Positions 1-8,351 of a DNA stretch of 64,000 bases are shown in pieces (the stretch's first letter is position 1; every line of letters begins with the position of its first letter). The stretch covers positions 1-64,000 of the forward strand of contig JAFYUS010000056.1 of the NCBI GenBank assembly GCA_017549505.1. Reading direction: 5' to 3'. The stretch is from Bacteroidales bacterium. Lineage in GTDB: Bacteria; Bacteroidota; Bacteroidia; Bacteroidales; UBA932. The position numbers and the translations under genes were made by a program. The notes under the pieces were generated by a model. The model ran no database searches, was not told the origin of the DNA, and was given only the letters and a program-made list of their open reading frames with translations.

Positions 1-120
1 TCAAACTCTATCGGACAGATCCTCTTCAAGAGAGGTGACATCCGAGACTTTTATAACAAACCTGACGAGCCGGTTAATGTTCCGGAGGACGACTCAAACA
101 GGCAACTTACTTTATGGTAA
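1..120 (+). CDS. C-terminal end of an unidentified gene, cut by the window edge
   Basis: An open frame runs from base 1 to a TAA at 118-120 and encodes the last 39 residues of a protein that ends in QLTLW. The tail is hydrophilic and acidic, with no membrane segment. I do not recognise the family from this fragment. It lies 43 bp upstream of the serine invertase gene on the same strand, so the two could be co-transcribed. Confidence 0.6.
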   Translation, partial: SNSIGQILFKRGDIRDFYNKPDEPVNVPEDDSNRQLTLW

Positions 121-163
121 AAATTTCTCCGGACAGCAATGCACCTAAACATAAAATCATATT

Positions 164-775
164 ATGTCGATATACGCATACATAAGAGTCAGCACGGAAA
201 TGCAGTGTCACGAAAATCAGAAACATGAAATCCTGACCTATTGTGAAAAGCATGGCTTGTCAGTGGACAGATGGATTTCAGAATCTGTTTCGGGAACTGT
301 TCCGGTAGAAAACCGTCAGTTGGGAAAGGTCATCAGAAAAATGAAGAAAGGAGATCTTCTGATATGTACGGAACTGTCCAGATTGGGCAGGAACATGCTG
401 ATGATCATGGGCATTCTGAACAGATGCTCGCAAAAAGGAGTGTCTATACAGACGATAAAGGACAATTTTACCTTGTCAGACAATATAAATTCAAAGATAA
501 TAGCATTTGCTTTTGCCTTGGCTGCCGAAATAGAGAGAAATCTGATCTCACAACGGACCAAGGAGGCATTGGCGGTAAAGAAGCTGTCAGGTGTCCGACT
601 TGGACGTCCACCTGGCAGTTCAAGCAAGAAATTAAGAATCCAGAAGGACTACAATGAGATTATCCGAATGCTTTCTCAAGGGAAAAGTGTATCGGAAATT
701 GCAAGGAAATACGGAATACATCGCAATACAATGCGAAAATATCTGGATGAAATGCAGAAAATACACAAAAGTTAA
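164..775 (+). CDS. Small serine recombinase, Mpi-type DNA invertase
   Basis: This 203-residue protein is a resolvase/invertase-family site-specific recombinase. The N-terminal catalytic domain begins YAYIRVST, in which the serine is the expected nucleophile. It is followed by the ELSRLGRN motif carrying conserved arginines and the AEIERNLISQRT segment of the dimerisation helix. Residues from about 155 form a short helix-turn-helix DNA-binding domain (SVSEIARKYGIHRNTMRKYL). The length is usual for the small invertases. The sequence resembles the Bacteroides master invertase Mpi as I remember it, an enzyme that flips promoters of surface genes. The SusC-like gene starts 285 bp downstream and the intervening DNA contains short inverted and direct repeats, so local promoter inversion is possible, but this is inference. 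It could equally act on distant sites. Confidence 0.9.
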   Translation: MSIYAYIRVSTEMQCHENQKHEILTYCEKHGLSVDRWISESVSGTVPVENRQLGKVIRKMKKGDLLICTELSRLGRNMLMIMGILNRCSQKGVSIQTIKDNFTLSDNINSKIIAFAFALAAEIERNLISQRTKEALAVKKLSGVRLGRPPGSSSKKLRIQKDYNEIIRMLSQGKSVSEIARKYGIHRNTMRKYLDEMQKIHKS

Positions 776-939
776 AAAAATGTTAAAATTTATATTCTTT
801 AGTGGACTTTGAAAAGTGCTTACAATTTGTAAGTTTCTGTGCTAATATATTGTTAAAATATCCGTTAGTTTTTCTAAAAAGCCTTACACATATTAATATA
901 GAGCACTTTTGGAGAAGTTTGGATATTAAAAAAATGTTA
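772..939. repeat. AT-rich intergenic repeats between invertase and SusC gene
   Basis: The stretch 776-1059 has no gene. A 14-bp direct repeat (TTAAAAAAATGTTA) occurs at 772-785 and 926-939. Between these lies a 9-bp inverted repeat, AAAAGTGCT at 812-820 and AGCACTTTT at 902-910, enclosing 81 bp. A 15-bp near-palindrome, CTTACAATTTGTAAG, sits at 819-833. These could be recombination sites for the adjacent invertase or operator sequence. In AT-rich DNA a 9-bp inverted repeat can also arise by chance. Confidence 0.4.
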
Positions 940-949
940 CCGACCTTTG
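918..949 (+). promoter_or_regulatory. Probable promoter of the first SusC/SusD operon
   Basis: A -33 box TTTG at 918-921 is followed after 20 bp by GACCTTTG at 942-949, which matches 7 of 8 positions of the Bacteroidetes -7 consensus TAnnTTTG. Transcription would begin near 956 and leave a leader of about 100 bases before the start at 1060. A 7-bp inverted repeat (GACCTTT 942-948, AAAGGTC 982-988) overlaps the box. Confidence 0.55.
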
Positions 950-1059
950 TAGAAAATGGTGTTATAAAAAACGCCCGTTAGAAAGGTCAACTATAAAGTA
1001 GTGTAGTGGAGCCTGAAATTTTTCAATATTTATGTTTAACTTATAAAAAGTCAGAATCT

Positions 1060-4000
1060 ATGAAAAAAAACTTGATGCTGCTTTTTGCCTCCCTTATTCT
1101 GAGCGCAGGTTCGCTGCTCGCACAGAATAAAGTGACCGGTATCGTGACTTCCGAAGTCGACGGACAGCCTGTTATCGGTGCATATGTCACAGTAAAAGGT
1201 GTAACAGACGGAGGCGCAATTACCGACGTTGACGGTAAATTCGAGCTTGAGGTACCAGCCGATGCAAAGGTAGTGGTATTTACATGTCTCGGTATGGAAA
1301 CATTGGAGGTTGCCATCAGGCCTTATCTCCAGGTTACCATGAGACCGGATGCAGAAATGCTGGAAGGTGTAGTCGTAACAGGTATGCAGAAGATGGACAA
1401 ACGTCTCTTCACCGGTTCGACAGCTAAGGTAGACGGAGAAAAGGCAAGGATGGACGGTATGCCGGAAATCAGCCGAGCTCTCGAAGGTAGAGCATCCGGA
1501 GTATCGGTACAGAACGTATCCGGTTCATTCGGTACAGCTCCTAAGATCCGCGTCCGTGGTGCAACTTCAATCTATGGTAGTTCGAAGCCTCTATGGGTTG
1601 TAGACGGTGTCATCATGGAGGACGTGGTGGAGGTCGATGCAGACCAGCTTTCTTCCGGAGATGCAACAACCCTCATCAGTTCAGCTATCGCAGGTCTTAA
1701 TGCAGACGACATCGAGAGTTTCCAGATCCTCAAGGACGGATCTGCAACATCAATCTACGGTGCACGTGCGATGGCCGGTGTGATTGTCGTAACCACCAAG
1801 AAGGGTGCTGCAGGCCGCAGCCGTATCAGCTATACCGGAGAGTTCACGACACGTCTGAAGCCTTCATATAGAAACTTCAACATAATGAACTCACAGGAGC
1901 AGATGAGCATCTACCGTGAACTTGAACAGAAGGGATGGCTCAACTATGCTAACGTTCCTAACTCAAGCGAGAGCGGTATCTACGGCGAGATGTACAACAT
2001 GATTACTGCCGGAACTCTTGTAAACACAGAGGCTGCCCGTAACGCATTCCTCCGTCAGGCTGAGTACCGCAATACAGACTGGTTCGACCTCCTGTTCAGT
2101 AACTCGCTCCAGCAGAACCACTCTGTCAGCATGTCATCTGGTAACGAGAAGTCACAGTACTACTCTTCAATCAGTGCAATGGTGGATCCGGGTTGGGCAA
2201 AACAGAGCAATGTAAGCCGTTATACCGCTAACTTCAATGCAAACTACAACATCTTCAAGCAGCTCTCGTTCAATATGATCTCAAGTGCATCATATCGTCA
2301 GCAGAGAGCACCGGGAACACTTTCTTCAGACGTTGACGTAGTAAGCGGTGAGGTTAAGCGTGACTTCGACATCAACCCTTATTCATACGCCCTCAATACT
2401 TCAAGAGTATTGGATCCTACTGCTTTCTACAAGAGAAACTACGCGGACTTCAACATTCTCCATGAACTTGAGAACAACTACATGGACTTTGACGTTGTTG
2501 ACCTCAAGTTCCAGGGCGAATTCAAGCTCAAGCCACTCGCAGGCCTCGAGCTTTCAGCTCTCGGTGCCGTGAAGTATTCTTCTACTGCCCAGCAGCATAC
2601 AATCACAGATTACTCGAACCAGGCCATGGCATATCGTACAATGCCTACTACGACAATCCGTGATAACAACCCGTTCCTTTATACTGACCCGGACAATCCA
2701 TACGCAGTTCCAATAACAGTACTTCCTGACGGTGGTATCTACGAGAGAACTGACTTCAAGATGCTTTCATACGACTTCCGTGCTACAGCACAGTATAATA
2801 AGGAATTCAACGGCGGACACATCACCAACTTCTTCGGTGGTATGGAACTCAACCAGGTTCAGCGTCAGCAGACTTGGTTCCGCGGATGGGGTATGCAGTA
2901 CTCTATGGGTGAAATTGCAAGATATGCTTACGAAGTGTTCAAGAAAGGTTCTGAGGAAAACACCCAGTACTATACAATGGCCAACTCACTCATGAGAAGC
3001 GTAGCTTTCTTCGCTAACGGCACATATTCTTACAAGGGACGTTACACAATCAACGGTACAGTACGTTACGAGGGTACAAACAAGCTCGGAAAGACCACTT
3101 CTGCACGTTGGCTCCCTACATGGAACGTATCAGGCGCATGGAACGTTCACGAAGAGGAGTGGATGAAAGGTGCATGGCCTTACCTCTCGTTCCTTTCACT
3201 TAAGGCTTCATATTCACTTACTGCCGACCGTGGTCCTGCAAGCGTGACAAACTCTCGAGTTGTCATCAACGCAACAAACCCATGGCGTCCTAACGCAGGT
3301 GACGGTGAATCTGCACTCTACGTGTCAGACCTTGAAAACGCAGCCCTCACATATGAGAAGAAGCATGAGCTGAACATCGGTGGCGCCATCGGATTCTTCG
3401 ACAACAGAATCAACATCGAGGCAGACTGGTACAAGCGTGACAACTATGACCTCATCGGTCCTGTTACAACTCAGGGTATCGGCGGTCAGGTGATCAAGTT
3501 CGGTAACGTAGCTTCAATGCAGTCTTCAGGTGTCGAGTTCACACTCTCTACAAAGAACATTGACACCAAGAACTTCAAGTGGACAACTGACTTCATCTAC
3601 TCACATGCTGAAAACAAGGTAACAAGCCTCGAGAACCAGCAGAGAGTTATCGACCTCGTTGCAGGTACAGGTTTCGCCCTCGAAGGATATCCTGTACGTT
3701 CGGTATTCTCGATTCCTTTCAAGGGTCTTAACGAGCAGGGTCTCCCTACATTCCTTGACCAGGACGGAAACGTGACTACAACAGGCATCTACTTCCAGGA
3801 GCGTGACAAGATCGACTTCCTCGAGTATGCAGGAACAGCAGATCCTACAGACTTCGGTTCATTCGGCAATACATTCCAGTACAAGGGCCTCAAGCTCAAC
3901 GTATTCTTCACATACTCATTCGGCAACGTAGTAAGAATGGATCCTGTATTCGCAAGCTCATACAGCGACCTTTCATCAATGCCTAAGGAGTTCAAGAACA

Positions 4001-4359
4001 GATGGGTGGTTCCTGGAGACGAGAAGGTTACAACAATTCCTGTAATCGCATCAAGAATGCAGTATCAGAACGATACAAACCTTTCTTATGCATACAATGC
4101 GTACAACTACTCTTCAGAGCGCATCGCCAAGGGTGACTTCATCCGCCTCAAGGAGGTTTCACTCAGCTATGACCTCCCTAAGAGCTGGGTAAAGGCAATG
4201 AAGATGAATTCACTTTCTGTAAAGGTACAGGGAACAAACCTCGCACTTCTTTATGCCGACAAGAAGCTCAACGGACAGGATCCTGAGTTCTTCAATACCG
4301 GCGGTGTGGCAACTCCGCTCCCTAAGCAGTTCACAGTAACACTGAGACTTGGTCTGTAA
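1060..4359 (+). CDS. SusC/RagA-family TonB-dependent outer-membrane transporter
   Basis: This 1,099-residue protein is the beta-barrel of a SusCD-type importer, which moves oligosaccharides or peptides across the outer membrane using TonB energy. The start at 1060 is preferred over an in-frame ATG at 1006 because it begins MKKNLMLLF, a normal signal peptide ending near LLAQ. Next comes a carboxypeptidase-regulatory-like domain (VTGIVTSEVDGQPVIGAYV), then a TonB plug domain with the family motifs KIRVRGATSI, LWVVDGV and SIYGARAMAGVIVVTTKKG. The barrel follows and ends in an aromatic-rich strand (QFTVTLRLGL). It is the first gene of a four-gene set (SusC, SusD, metallopeptidase, DUF4302). That partner set hints at a peptide or protein-derived substrate, but the substrate is not shown by sequence. 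Confidence 0.95.
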   Translation: MKKNLMLLFASLILSAGSLLAQNKVTGIVTSEVDGQPVIGAYVTVKGVTDGGAITDVDGKFELEVPADAKVVVFTCLGMETLEVAIRPYLQVTMRPDAEMLEGVVVTGMQKMDKRLFTGSTAKVDGEKARMDGMPEISRALEGRASGVSVQNVSGSFGTAPKIRVRGATSIYGSSKPLWVVDGVIMEDVVEVDADQLSSGDATTLISSAIAGLNADDIESFQILKDGSATSIYGARAMAGVIVVTTKKGAAGRSRISYTGEFTTRLKPSYRNFNIMNSQEQMSIYRELEQKGWLNYANVPNSSESGIYGEMYNMITAGTLVNTEAARNAFLRQAEYRNTDWFDLLFSNSLQQNHSVSMSSGNEKSQYYSSISAMVDPGWAKQSNVSRYTANFNANYNIFKQLSFNMISSASYRQQRAPGTLSSDVDVVSGEVKRDFDINPYSYALNTSRVLDPTAFYKRNYADFNILHELENNYMDFDVVDLKFQGEFKLKPLAGLELSALGAVKYSSTAQQHTITDYSNQAMAYRTMPTTTIRDNNPFLYTDPDNPYAVPITVLPDGGIYERTDFKMLSYDFRATAQYNKEFNGGHITNFFGGMELNQVQRQQTWFRGWGMQYSMGEIARYAYEVFKKGSEENTQYYTMANSLMRSVAFFANGTYSYKGRYTINGTVRYEGTNKLGKTTSARWLPTWNVSGAWNVHEEEWMKGAWPYLSFLSLKASYSLTADRGPASVTNSRVVINATNPWRPNAGDGESALYVSDLENAALTYEKKHELNIGGAIGFFDNRINIEADWYKRDNYDLIGPVTTQGIGGQVIKFGNVASMQSSGVEFTLSTKNIDTKNFKWTTDFIYSHAENKVTSLENQQRVIDLVAGTGFALEGYPVRSVFSIPFKGLNEQGLPTFLDQDGNVTTTGIYFQERDKIDFLEYAGTADPTDFGSFGNTFQYKGLKLNVFFTYSFGNVVRMDPVFASSYSDLSSMPKEFKNRWVVPGDEKVTTIPVIASRMQYQNDTNLSYAYNAYNYSSERIAKGDFIRLKEVSLSYDLPKSWVKAMKMNSLSVKVQGTNLALLYADKKLNGQDPEFFNTGGVATPLPKQFTVTLRLGL

Positions 4360-4380
4360 TCACTTTAAACAAAGAGAATT

Positions 4381-5985
4381 ATGAAAATGAAAAATATATT
4401 GCTTTCAGCACTTGCACTGACGTTTGCGCTGACATCATGCAACGAGTGGCTTGATGTCATGCCGGACAACCGTGCTGAGGTCGACACCGCAGAGAAGGTG
4501 GAGAAGCTCCTCGTAAGTGCATATCCGGAAAATGCATATATCATGCTTGCTGAGCTCTCATCAGACAATGTAGATGACTTTGGAGAAGACTCTCCTTATA
4601 GCGAGAGAATCTATACCCAGGTATATCAGTGGAGCGAAGTGACAGAATCTGACAACGAAGACCCTAAGAGCGTATGGGGTGCCCTCTACGGAGCCATCAC
4701 AAATGCAAACCAGGCAATCGTTGCAATTGAGGAAATGGGTGCAGATACCCCTGAACTCAAGGCTTCTCTTGGCGAGGCACTCCTTTGCCGAGCTTACAAC
4801 CACTTCATGCTTGCCAGCCTTTTCTGTCAGGCATATGACCCGGCGACAGCAAATCAGGACCTCGGAATTCCTTACATGGACAAGCCGGAAACGGAACTCA
4901 ACCCGCAGTATGAAAGAGGTACTGTAGCAGATGTATATGCTGCTATTGAAAAGGATCTTCAGAAAGGTCTTCCGCTCGTAAATGATGCAGGATACTCAGT
5001 TCCTAAATACCATTTCAACGAAAAGGCTGCATACACATTCGCATCACGCTTCTACCTCAACTACGGAAAATGGGACGAATGTATCGAATGTGCGAGCAAG
5101 GCTCTTGGTTCATCTCCATCAGAACTTCTCAGAGACTACGCTACATTGGCAAGCCTTCCTAAAGAACTTGACGTTGTAGGTCCTCAGTACAACAGCACCA
5201 ACGCAAAGAACAATTTCCTTGTTCAGACAGCTTATTCTTCACTTGGTCTCATCTTCGGACCTTACTATTTCGAATCAAGAATATCGGCCGGCAACTTGCT
5301 GATGCAGACTGAGATGTTCAACAATGCACCATGGGGAGGACTTGCTCCATCTACAAGCTCATACAATTACAGAAAGATGTACAAGCTTGACCATTATGTG
5401 TACGTTGCCACAGGATTTGACAAGACAATCCTTCCACGTCTCAACTATCTCTTCGAGTATACAGACCCGGTTGCAGGTATCGGCTATTACAGAACACTCT
5501 ATGCTGCTCTCACAGCTGAGGAAGCTCTCCTCAACAGAGCTGAGGCGTATATCATGAAGGGACAGTACGAACTTGCTCTTGCAGACATGAACCTCTGGAC
5601 AGCAAACACCCTTAACCCTTCATACTGCGATCCTGTACTTACAGACGAAGTCATCAAGAATTGGGCAAGCGGAATGGAATATTACACAGATGCAGCTCCT
5701 ACTCCAAAGAAGAAGCTCAATCCGCTTCTCACTACAATTACAGAAGGAAGCGACATGGAAGCTTATGTTCATGCAATCCTTTACATGAGAAGAGCAGAGT
5801 TCTATATGATGGGTCTCAGATGGCTTGATGTAAAGCGCTACGGTATTGAGATCACAAGAAGAAAGCTTGGAACAACTCTCGAAGTTCTCGAAACCTATGA
5901 CAGACTTACTGTTGATGATGAGAGACGTGCACTCCAGCTTCCTAAGGATGTGATTACTGCCGGCATGACTCCAAACCCTAGGTAA
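4381..5985 (+). CDS. SusD/RagB-family nutrient-binding outer-membrane lipoprotein
   Basis: This 534-residue lipoprotein is the surface lid that pairs with the preceding SusC barrel and captures substrate. The N-terminus is a lipoprotein signal peptide with lipobox LTSC and acylated Cys20, followed by NEWLDVMPDNRAEV, typical of SusD starts. Internal SusD signatures include the TPR-like helix segment LGEALLCRAYNHFMLASLFCQAY, the YAAIEKDLQ region and the C-terminal YMRRAEFYMMGLRWLDVKRYG block. It starts 21 bp after the SusC stop, in the same operon. The lack of a glycan-locus partner such as a glycoside hydrolase, and the metallopeptidase that follows, argue against a classical polysaccharide utilisation locus. 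Confidence 0.95.
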   Translation: MKMKNILLSALALTFALTSCNEWLDVMPDNRAEVDTAEKVEKLLVSAYPENAYIMLAELSSDNVDDFGEDSPYSERIYTQVYQWSEVTESDNEDPKSVWGALYGAITNANQAIVAIEEMGADTPELKASLGEALLCRAYNHFMLASLFCQAYDPATANQDLGIPYMDKPETELNPQYERGTVADVYAAIEKDLQKGLPLVNDAGYSVPKYHFNEKAAYTFASRFYLNYGKWDECIECASKALGSSPSELLRDYATLASLPKELDVVGPQYNSTNAKNNFLVQTAYSSLGLIFGPYYFESRISAGNLLMQTEMFNNAPWGGLAPSTSSYNYRKMYKLDHYVYVATGFDKTILPRLNYLFEYTDPVAGIGYYRTLYAALTAEEALLNRAEAYIMKGQYELALADMNLWTANTLNPSYCDPVLTDEVIKNWASGMEYYTDAAPTPKKKLNPLLTTITEGSDMEAYVHAILYMRRAEFYMMGLRWLDVKRYGIEITRRKLGTTLEVLETYDRLTVDDERRALQLPKDVITAGMTPNPR

Positions 5986-6012
5986 TAACGATCCATTAAA
6001 ACAGAAAACATT

Positions 6013-6888
6013 ATGACAAAGTTTTTGAAATATATAGCATTGGCGTTGATGACAATGTCATTCATCGCTTGCGAGGAGCAGCCTCTGGATCCGAAGAGCC
6101 AGGTCATTGACTCAAAGGTTGAGGAGAATGAATTTGACAAGTGGCTCGTAACAAACTATATTGAACCATACAACATCATGTTCAAGTACCGCATGGAAAA
6201 GAACGAGTCGGACTTCAACTACTGGCTAGTTCCTGCAAAGTACGAGAATGCGGTGAAGATGGCAAAGCTCATGAAGTTCCTCTGCTTCGAGCCTTACGAC
6301 GAGATTACAGGCAGCAAGGAGTTCATCAAGTCTTATTATCCCAAGATGATCCACCTTGTAGGTTCAGGTGCATACCGTAACAACGGAACTTTCGTTCTCG
6401 GTACAGCTGAGGGCGGTCTTAAGATCACAATGTATTTCGTTAATGACATGATCATTGACGTAGACTATCTTAACGAATACTACTTCAAGACCATGCACCA
6501 TGAGTTCGCCCACATTCTGCACCAGACGAAGCCGTACTCGAGCGACTTCAACGCAATATCAGGTTCTGATTATGTGACCGATGCATGGAGCAGTTCATGG
6601 AATGGTGACGCAGACGCACAGAAGAACGGTTTCATCAGCGAATATGCATCATCAAGCGTAGATGAGGACTTTGTGGAACTCATTTCGATCTATGTCACAA
6701 ATCCGGCCAGCTATTGGGAGAATGTGTTGAAAAACGCAGGAGATGGAGCAGCGATCATCAATGCCAAGTTCGACATTGCGTACAACTACATGCTCAACTC
6801 ATGGAACATCGACCTCAACGAGCTCAGAGATGTTATCCAGAGACGTCAGGGCGAGATTGACACCCTTGATCTTGAAACCCTTAACTAA
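6013..6888 (+). CDS. Zinc metallopeptidase-like lipoprotein linked to SusC/SusD
   Basis: This 291-residue lipoprotein has a signal peptide ending in lipobox FIAC with Cys20. A zinc-binding HExxH motif is visible as H163-E164-F-A-H167 (MHHEFAHILHQ). A downstream acidic cluster around residues 217-222 (DEDFVE) could supply the third ligand. As I recall, this matches the family named substrate import-associated zinc metallohydrolase lipoprotein (TIGR04549), found in four-gene sets with SusC, SusD and a further lipoprotein, which is exactly this arrangement. It probably sits at the outer membrane and may cleave the imported ligand or a binding partner. Activity is inferred from the motif only. 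Confidence 0.88.
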   Translation: MTKFLKYIALALMTMSFIACEEQPLDPKSQVIDSKVEENEFDKWLVTNYIEPYNIMFKYRMEKNESDFNYWLVPAKYENAVKMAKLMKFLCFEPYDEITGSKEFIKSYYPKMIHLVGSGAYRNNGTFVLGTAEGGLKITMYFVNDMIIDVDYLNEYYFKTMHHEFAHILHQTKPYSSDFNAISGSDYVTDAWSSSWNGDADAQKNGFISEYASSSVDEDFVELISIYVTNPASYWENVLKNAGDGAAIINAKFDIAYNYMLNSWNIDLNELRDVIQRRQGEIDTLDLETLN

Positions 6889-6902
6889 AAAAGAGAATCG
6901 TT

Positions 6903-8180
6903 ATGAAAAAGATATATTTTATCCTTATTGCCATGTTGGGACTGACAGTACAGTCATGTCTCCTGGAGGAGAAGGAGCTGTTTGACAGCACTCCGGCAGA
7001 AAGAATGGAGGCCTATCTTGAAGAATACAGAACTCTTCTTGCATCTGCAGAAGAAGGATGGCTCCTTCAGTATTTCCCTGAGGAGACCCAGGCTTATGGC
7101 GGATACACATACATACTTGAGTTCACAAGAGACTCAGTTGCAGCTTACTTCGAGCTTGCAGACAAGATTGAAGAGCCTGTAGCCAGTCTTTACAAGATGA
7201 CCCCTGATGACGGTCCGGTACTTACCTTCGACACTTACAACGAGAACATCCATTTCTTCGCGACACCTGACATAGACAACTATGAAGCACTTCACGGAGA
7301 CTATGAGTTCCGTATCGTAGGAAAGAACGCTGATGCTACTGAGATCTACATGAAAGGAAAGAGAACAAACAACAGCTATACTCTTGTGAAGTTCTCCGGA
7401 GACCCTGTAGAGTATCTTAACAAGATCAACGAAGTCACCGCAGCAATGGAGGCTCCTGCATACAGAATGGTCATGGATGCCGATACTACAGCATGCTCTA
7501 TCAGCGGAAACGTATTTGAGTTCGAATACAATGTATACACACCAGAGGATACAACAGCCGTTACAGGTACAGCATCCTTCTGCTACACTCCTGAAGGTGC
7601 AGAATTCTACGCACCGGTTGAAATCAAGGGCACAGAGTATACAAAGCTCGTATTCAACGCTGAAAACGGCACACTTGCGACAGAAGACGGCAAGGTGACT
7701 GTCATCCAGATCATTCCACCTCTCAACGAGATGTTCGTTCTTGGTAACTGGTTCATCAAGTACAGTACGCTGAGCGCAGAAGGAAAATTCTACTTCGACT
7801 ATGTAAAGCAGTATGAGGATGCTCTGGGAGAAGAACTGCAGTACGCATTTATCGGAAGCATGCTCTATCCTGGCAACTTCGGATTCCAGTTCGTAAGCAG
7901 CGGATATGGCGGATCCTTGAATTTCAATTATGCGCTCCAGGGTGAAGACATAATAACTCTGCAGTTTGCAATGGCAGGAGCAGGTAATGGTGTATGGTAC
8001 CACAACAATGCCGGATTCCATTATGCACTCCGTCCATTCGGATACGACAAGGCAAGGACATTCAAGCTGACTGCTGACGACAAGAAGAACCCTACTCAGA
8101 TCACTATGACTGAAGTTGGAAACGAGGCTCACTCAATGACATTGTTTGCAGCACAGATTACTTATCCTTTCAATAACTAA
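6903..8180 (+). CDS. DUF4302-type lipoprotein, fourth gene of the SusCD locus
   Basis: This 425-residue predicted lipoprotein has lipobox VQSC with Cys19. Its N-terminal part (ELFDSTPAERMEAYLEEYR, then AEEGWLLQYFPE) is the signature I associate with DUF4302, a Bacteroidetes lipoprotein family of unknown function. The rest is rich in alternating beta-strand patterns, consistent with a surface beta-sandwich fold. It follows the metallopeptidase by 14 bp and ends just before a strong terminator, so it closes the operon. A role in ligand binding or in stabilising the SusCD complex is plausible but not shown. Confidence 0.85.
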   Translation: MKKIYFILIAMLGLTVQSCLLEEKELFDSTPAERMEAYLEEYRTLLASAEEGWLLQYFPEETQAYGGYTYILEFTRDSVAAYFELADKIEEPVASLYKMTPDDGPVLTFDTYNENIHFFATPDIDNYEALHGDYEFRIVGKNADATEIYMKGKRTNNSYTLVKFSGDPVEYLNKINEVTAAMEAPAYRMVMDADTTACSISGNVFEFEYNVYTPEDTTAVTGTASFCYTPEGAEFYAPVEIKGTEYTKLVFNAENGTLATEDGKVTVIQIIPPLNEMFVLGNWFIKYSTLSAEGKFYFDYVKQYEDALGEELQYAFIGSMLYPGNFGFQFVSSGYGGSLNFNYALQGEDIITLQFAMAGAGNGVWYHNNAGFHYALRPFGYDKARTFKLTADDKKNPTQITMTEVGNEAHSMTLFAAQITYPFNN

Positions 8181-8217
8181 GAAAAACCCTTCTGGTTAAT
8201 TACATAAATATTGGCAA

Positions 8218-8258
8218 GCGGCCGGTCCCTGCGAAGGAACCGACCGCTTTTTATTATT
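8218..8258 (+). terminator. Rho-independent terminator after the first SusCD operon
   Basis: GC-rich arms at 8218-8229 and 8236-8247 (GCGGCCGGTCC... / ...ACCGACCGC, two imperfect pairs) are followed by TTTTTATTATT. It separates the first four-gene operon from the second SusC gene. Confidence 0.8.
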
Positions 8259-8303
8259 CGAGTCTCTGGCACAATAAATGCCATGGGAGGGGTCTGACCC
8301 TTA

Positions 8304-8350
8304 TTGACAATCATACTGACGTTATATGTATTACCATTAATGATTGTCAA
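8304..8350 (+). promoter_or_regulatory. Stem-loop abutting the start codon of the second SusC gene
   Basis: TTGACAATCAT at 8304-8314 is perfectly complementary to ATGATTGTCAA at 8340-8350, with a 25-base loop. The second arm contains the in-frame ATG at 8340 and ends one base before the ATG at 8352. If transcribed, the hairpin could hide the translation start. An 11-bp near-palindrome GGGTCTGACCC lies just upstream at 8290-8300. No TAnnTTTG box was found between 8259 and 8351. Confidence 0.5.
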
Positions 8351-8351
8351 G

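Noticed and set aside
7134-8132. Long minus-strand open frame of 332 codons
   Set aside because: It lies fully antisense to the DUF4302 lipoprotein gene, and its Cys/Val-rich product has no recognisable features.
8304-8351. Longer N-terminus for the second SusC protein from base 8304
   Set aside because: It would place a hydrophobic extension before a complete signal peptide; the ATG at 8352, or at 8340, gives a normal start.
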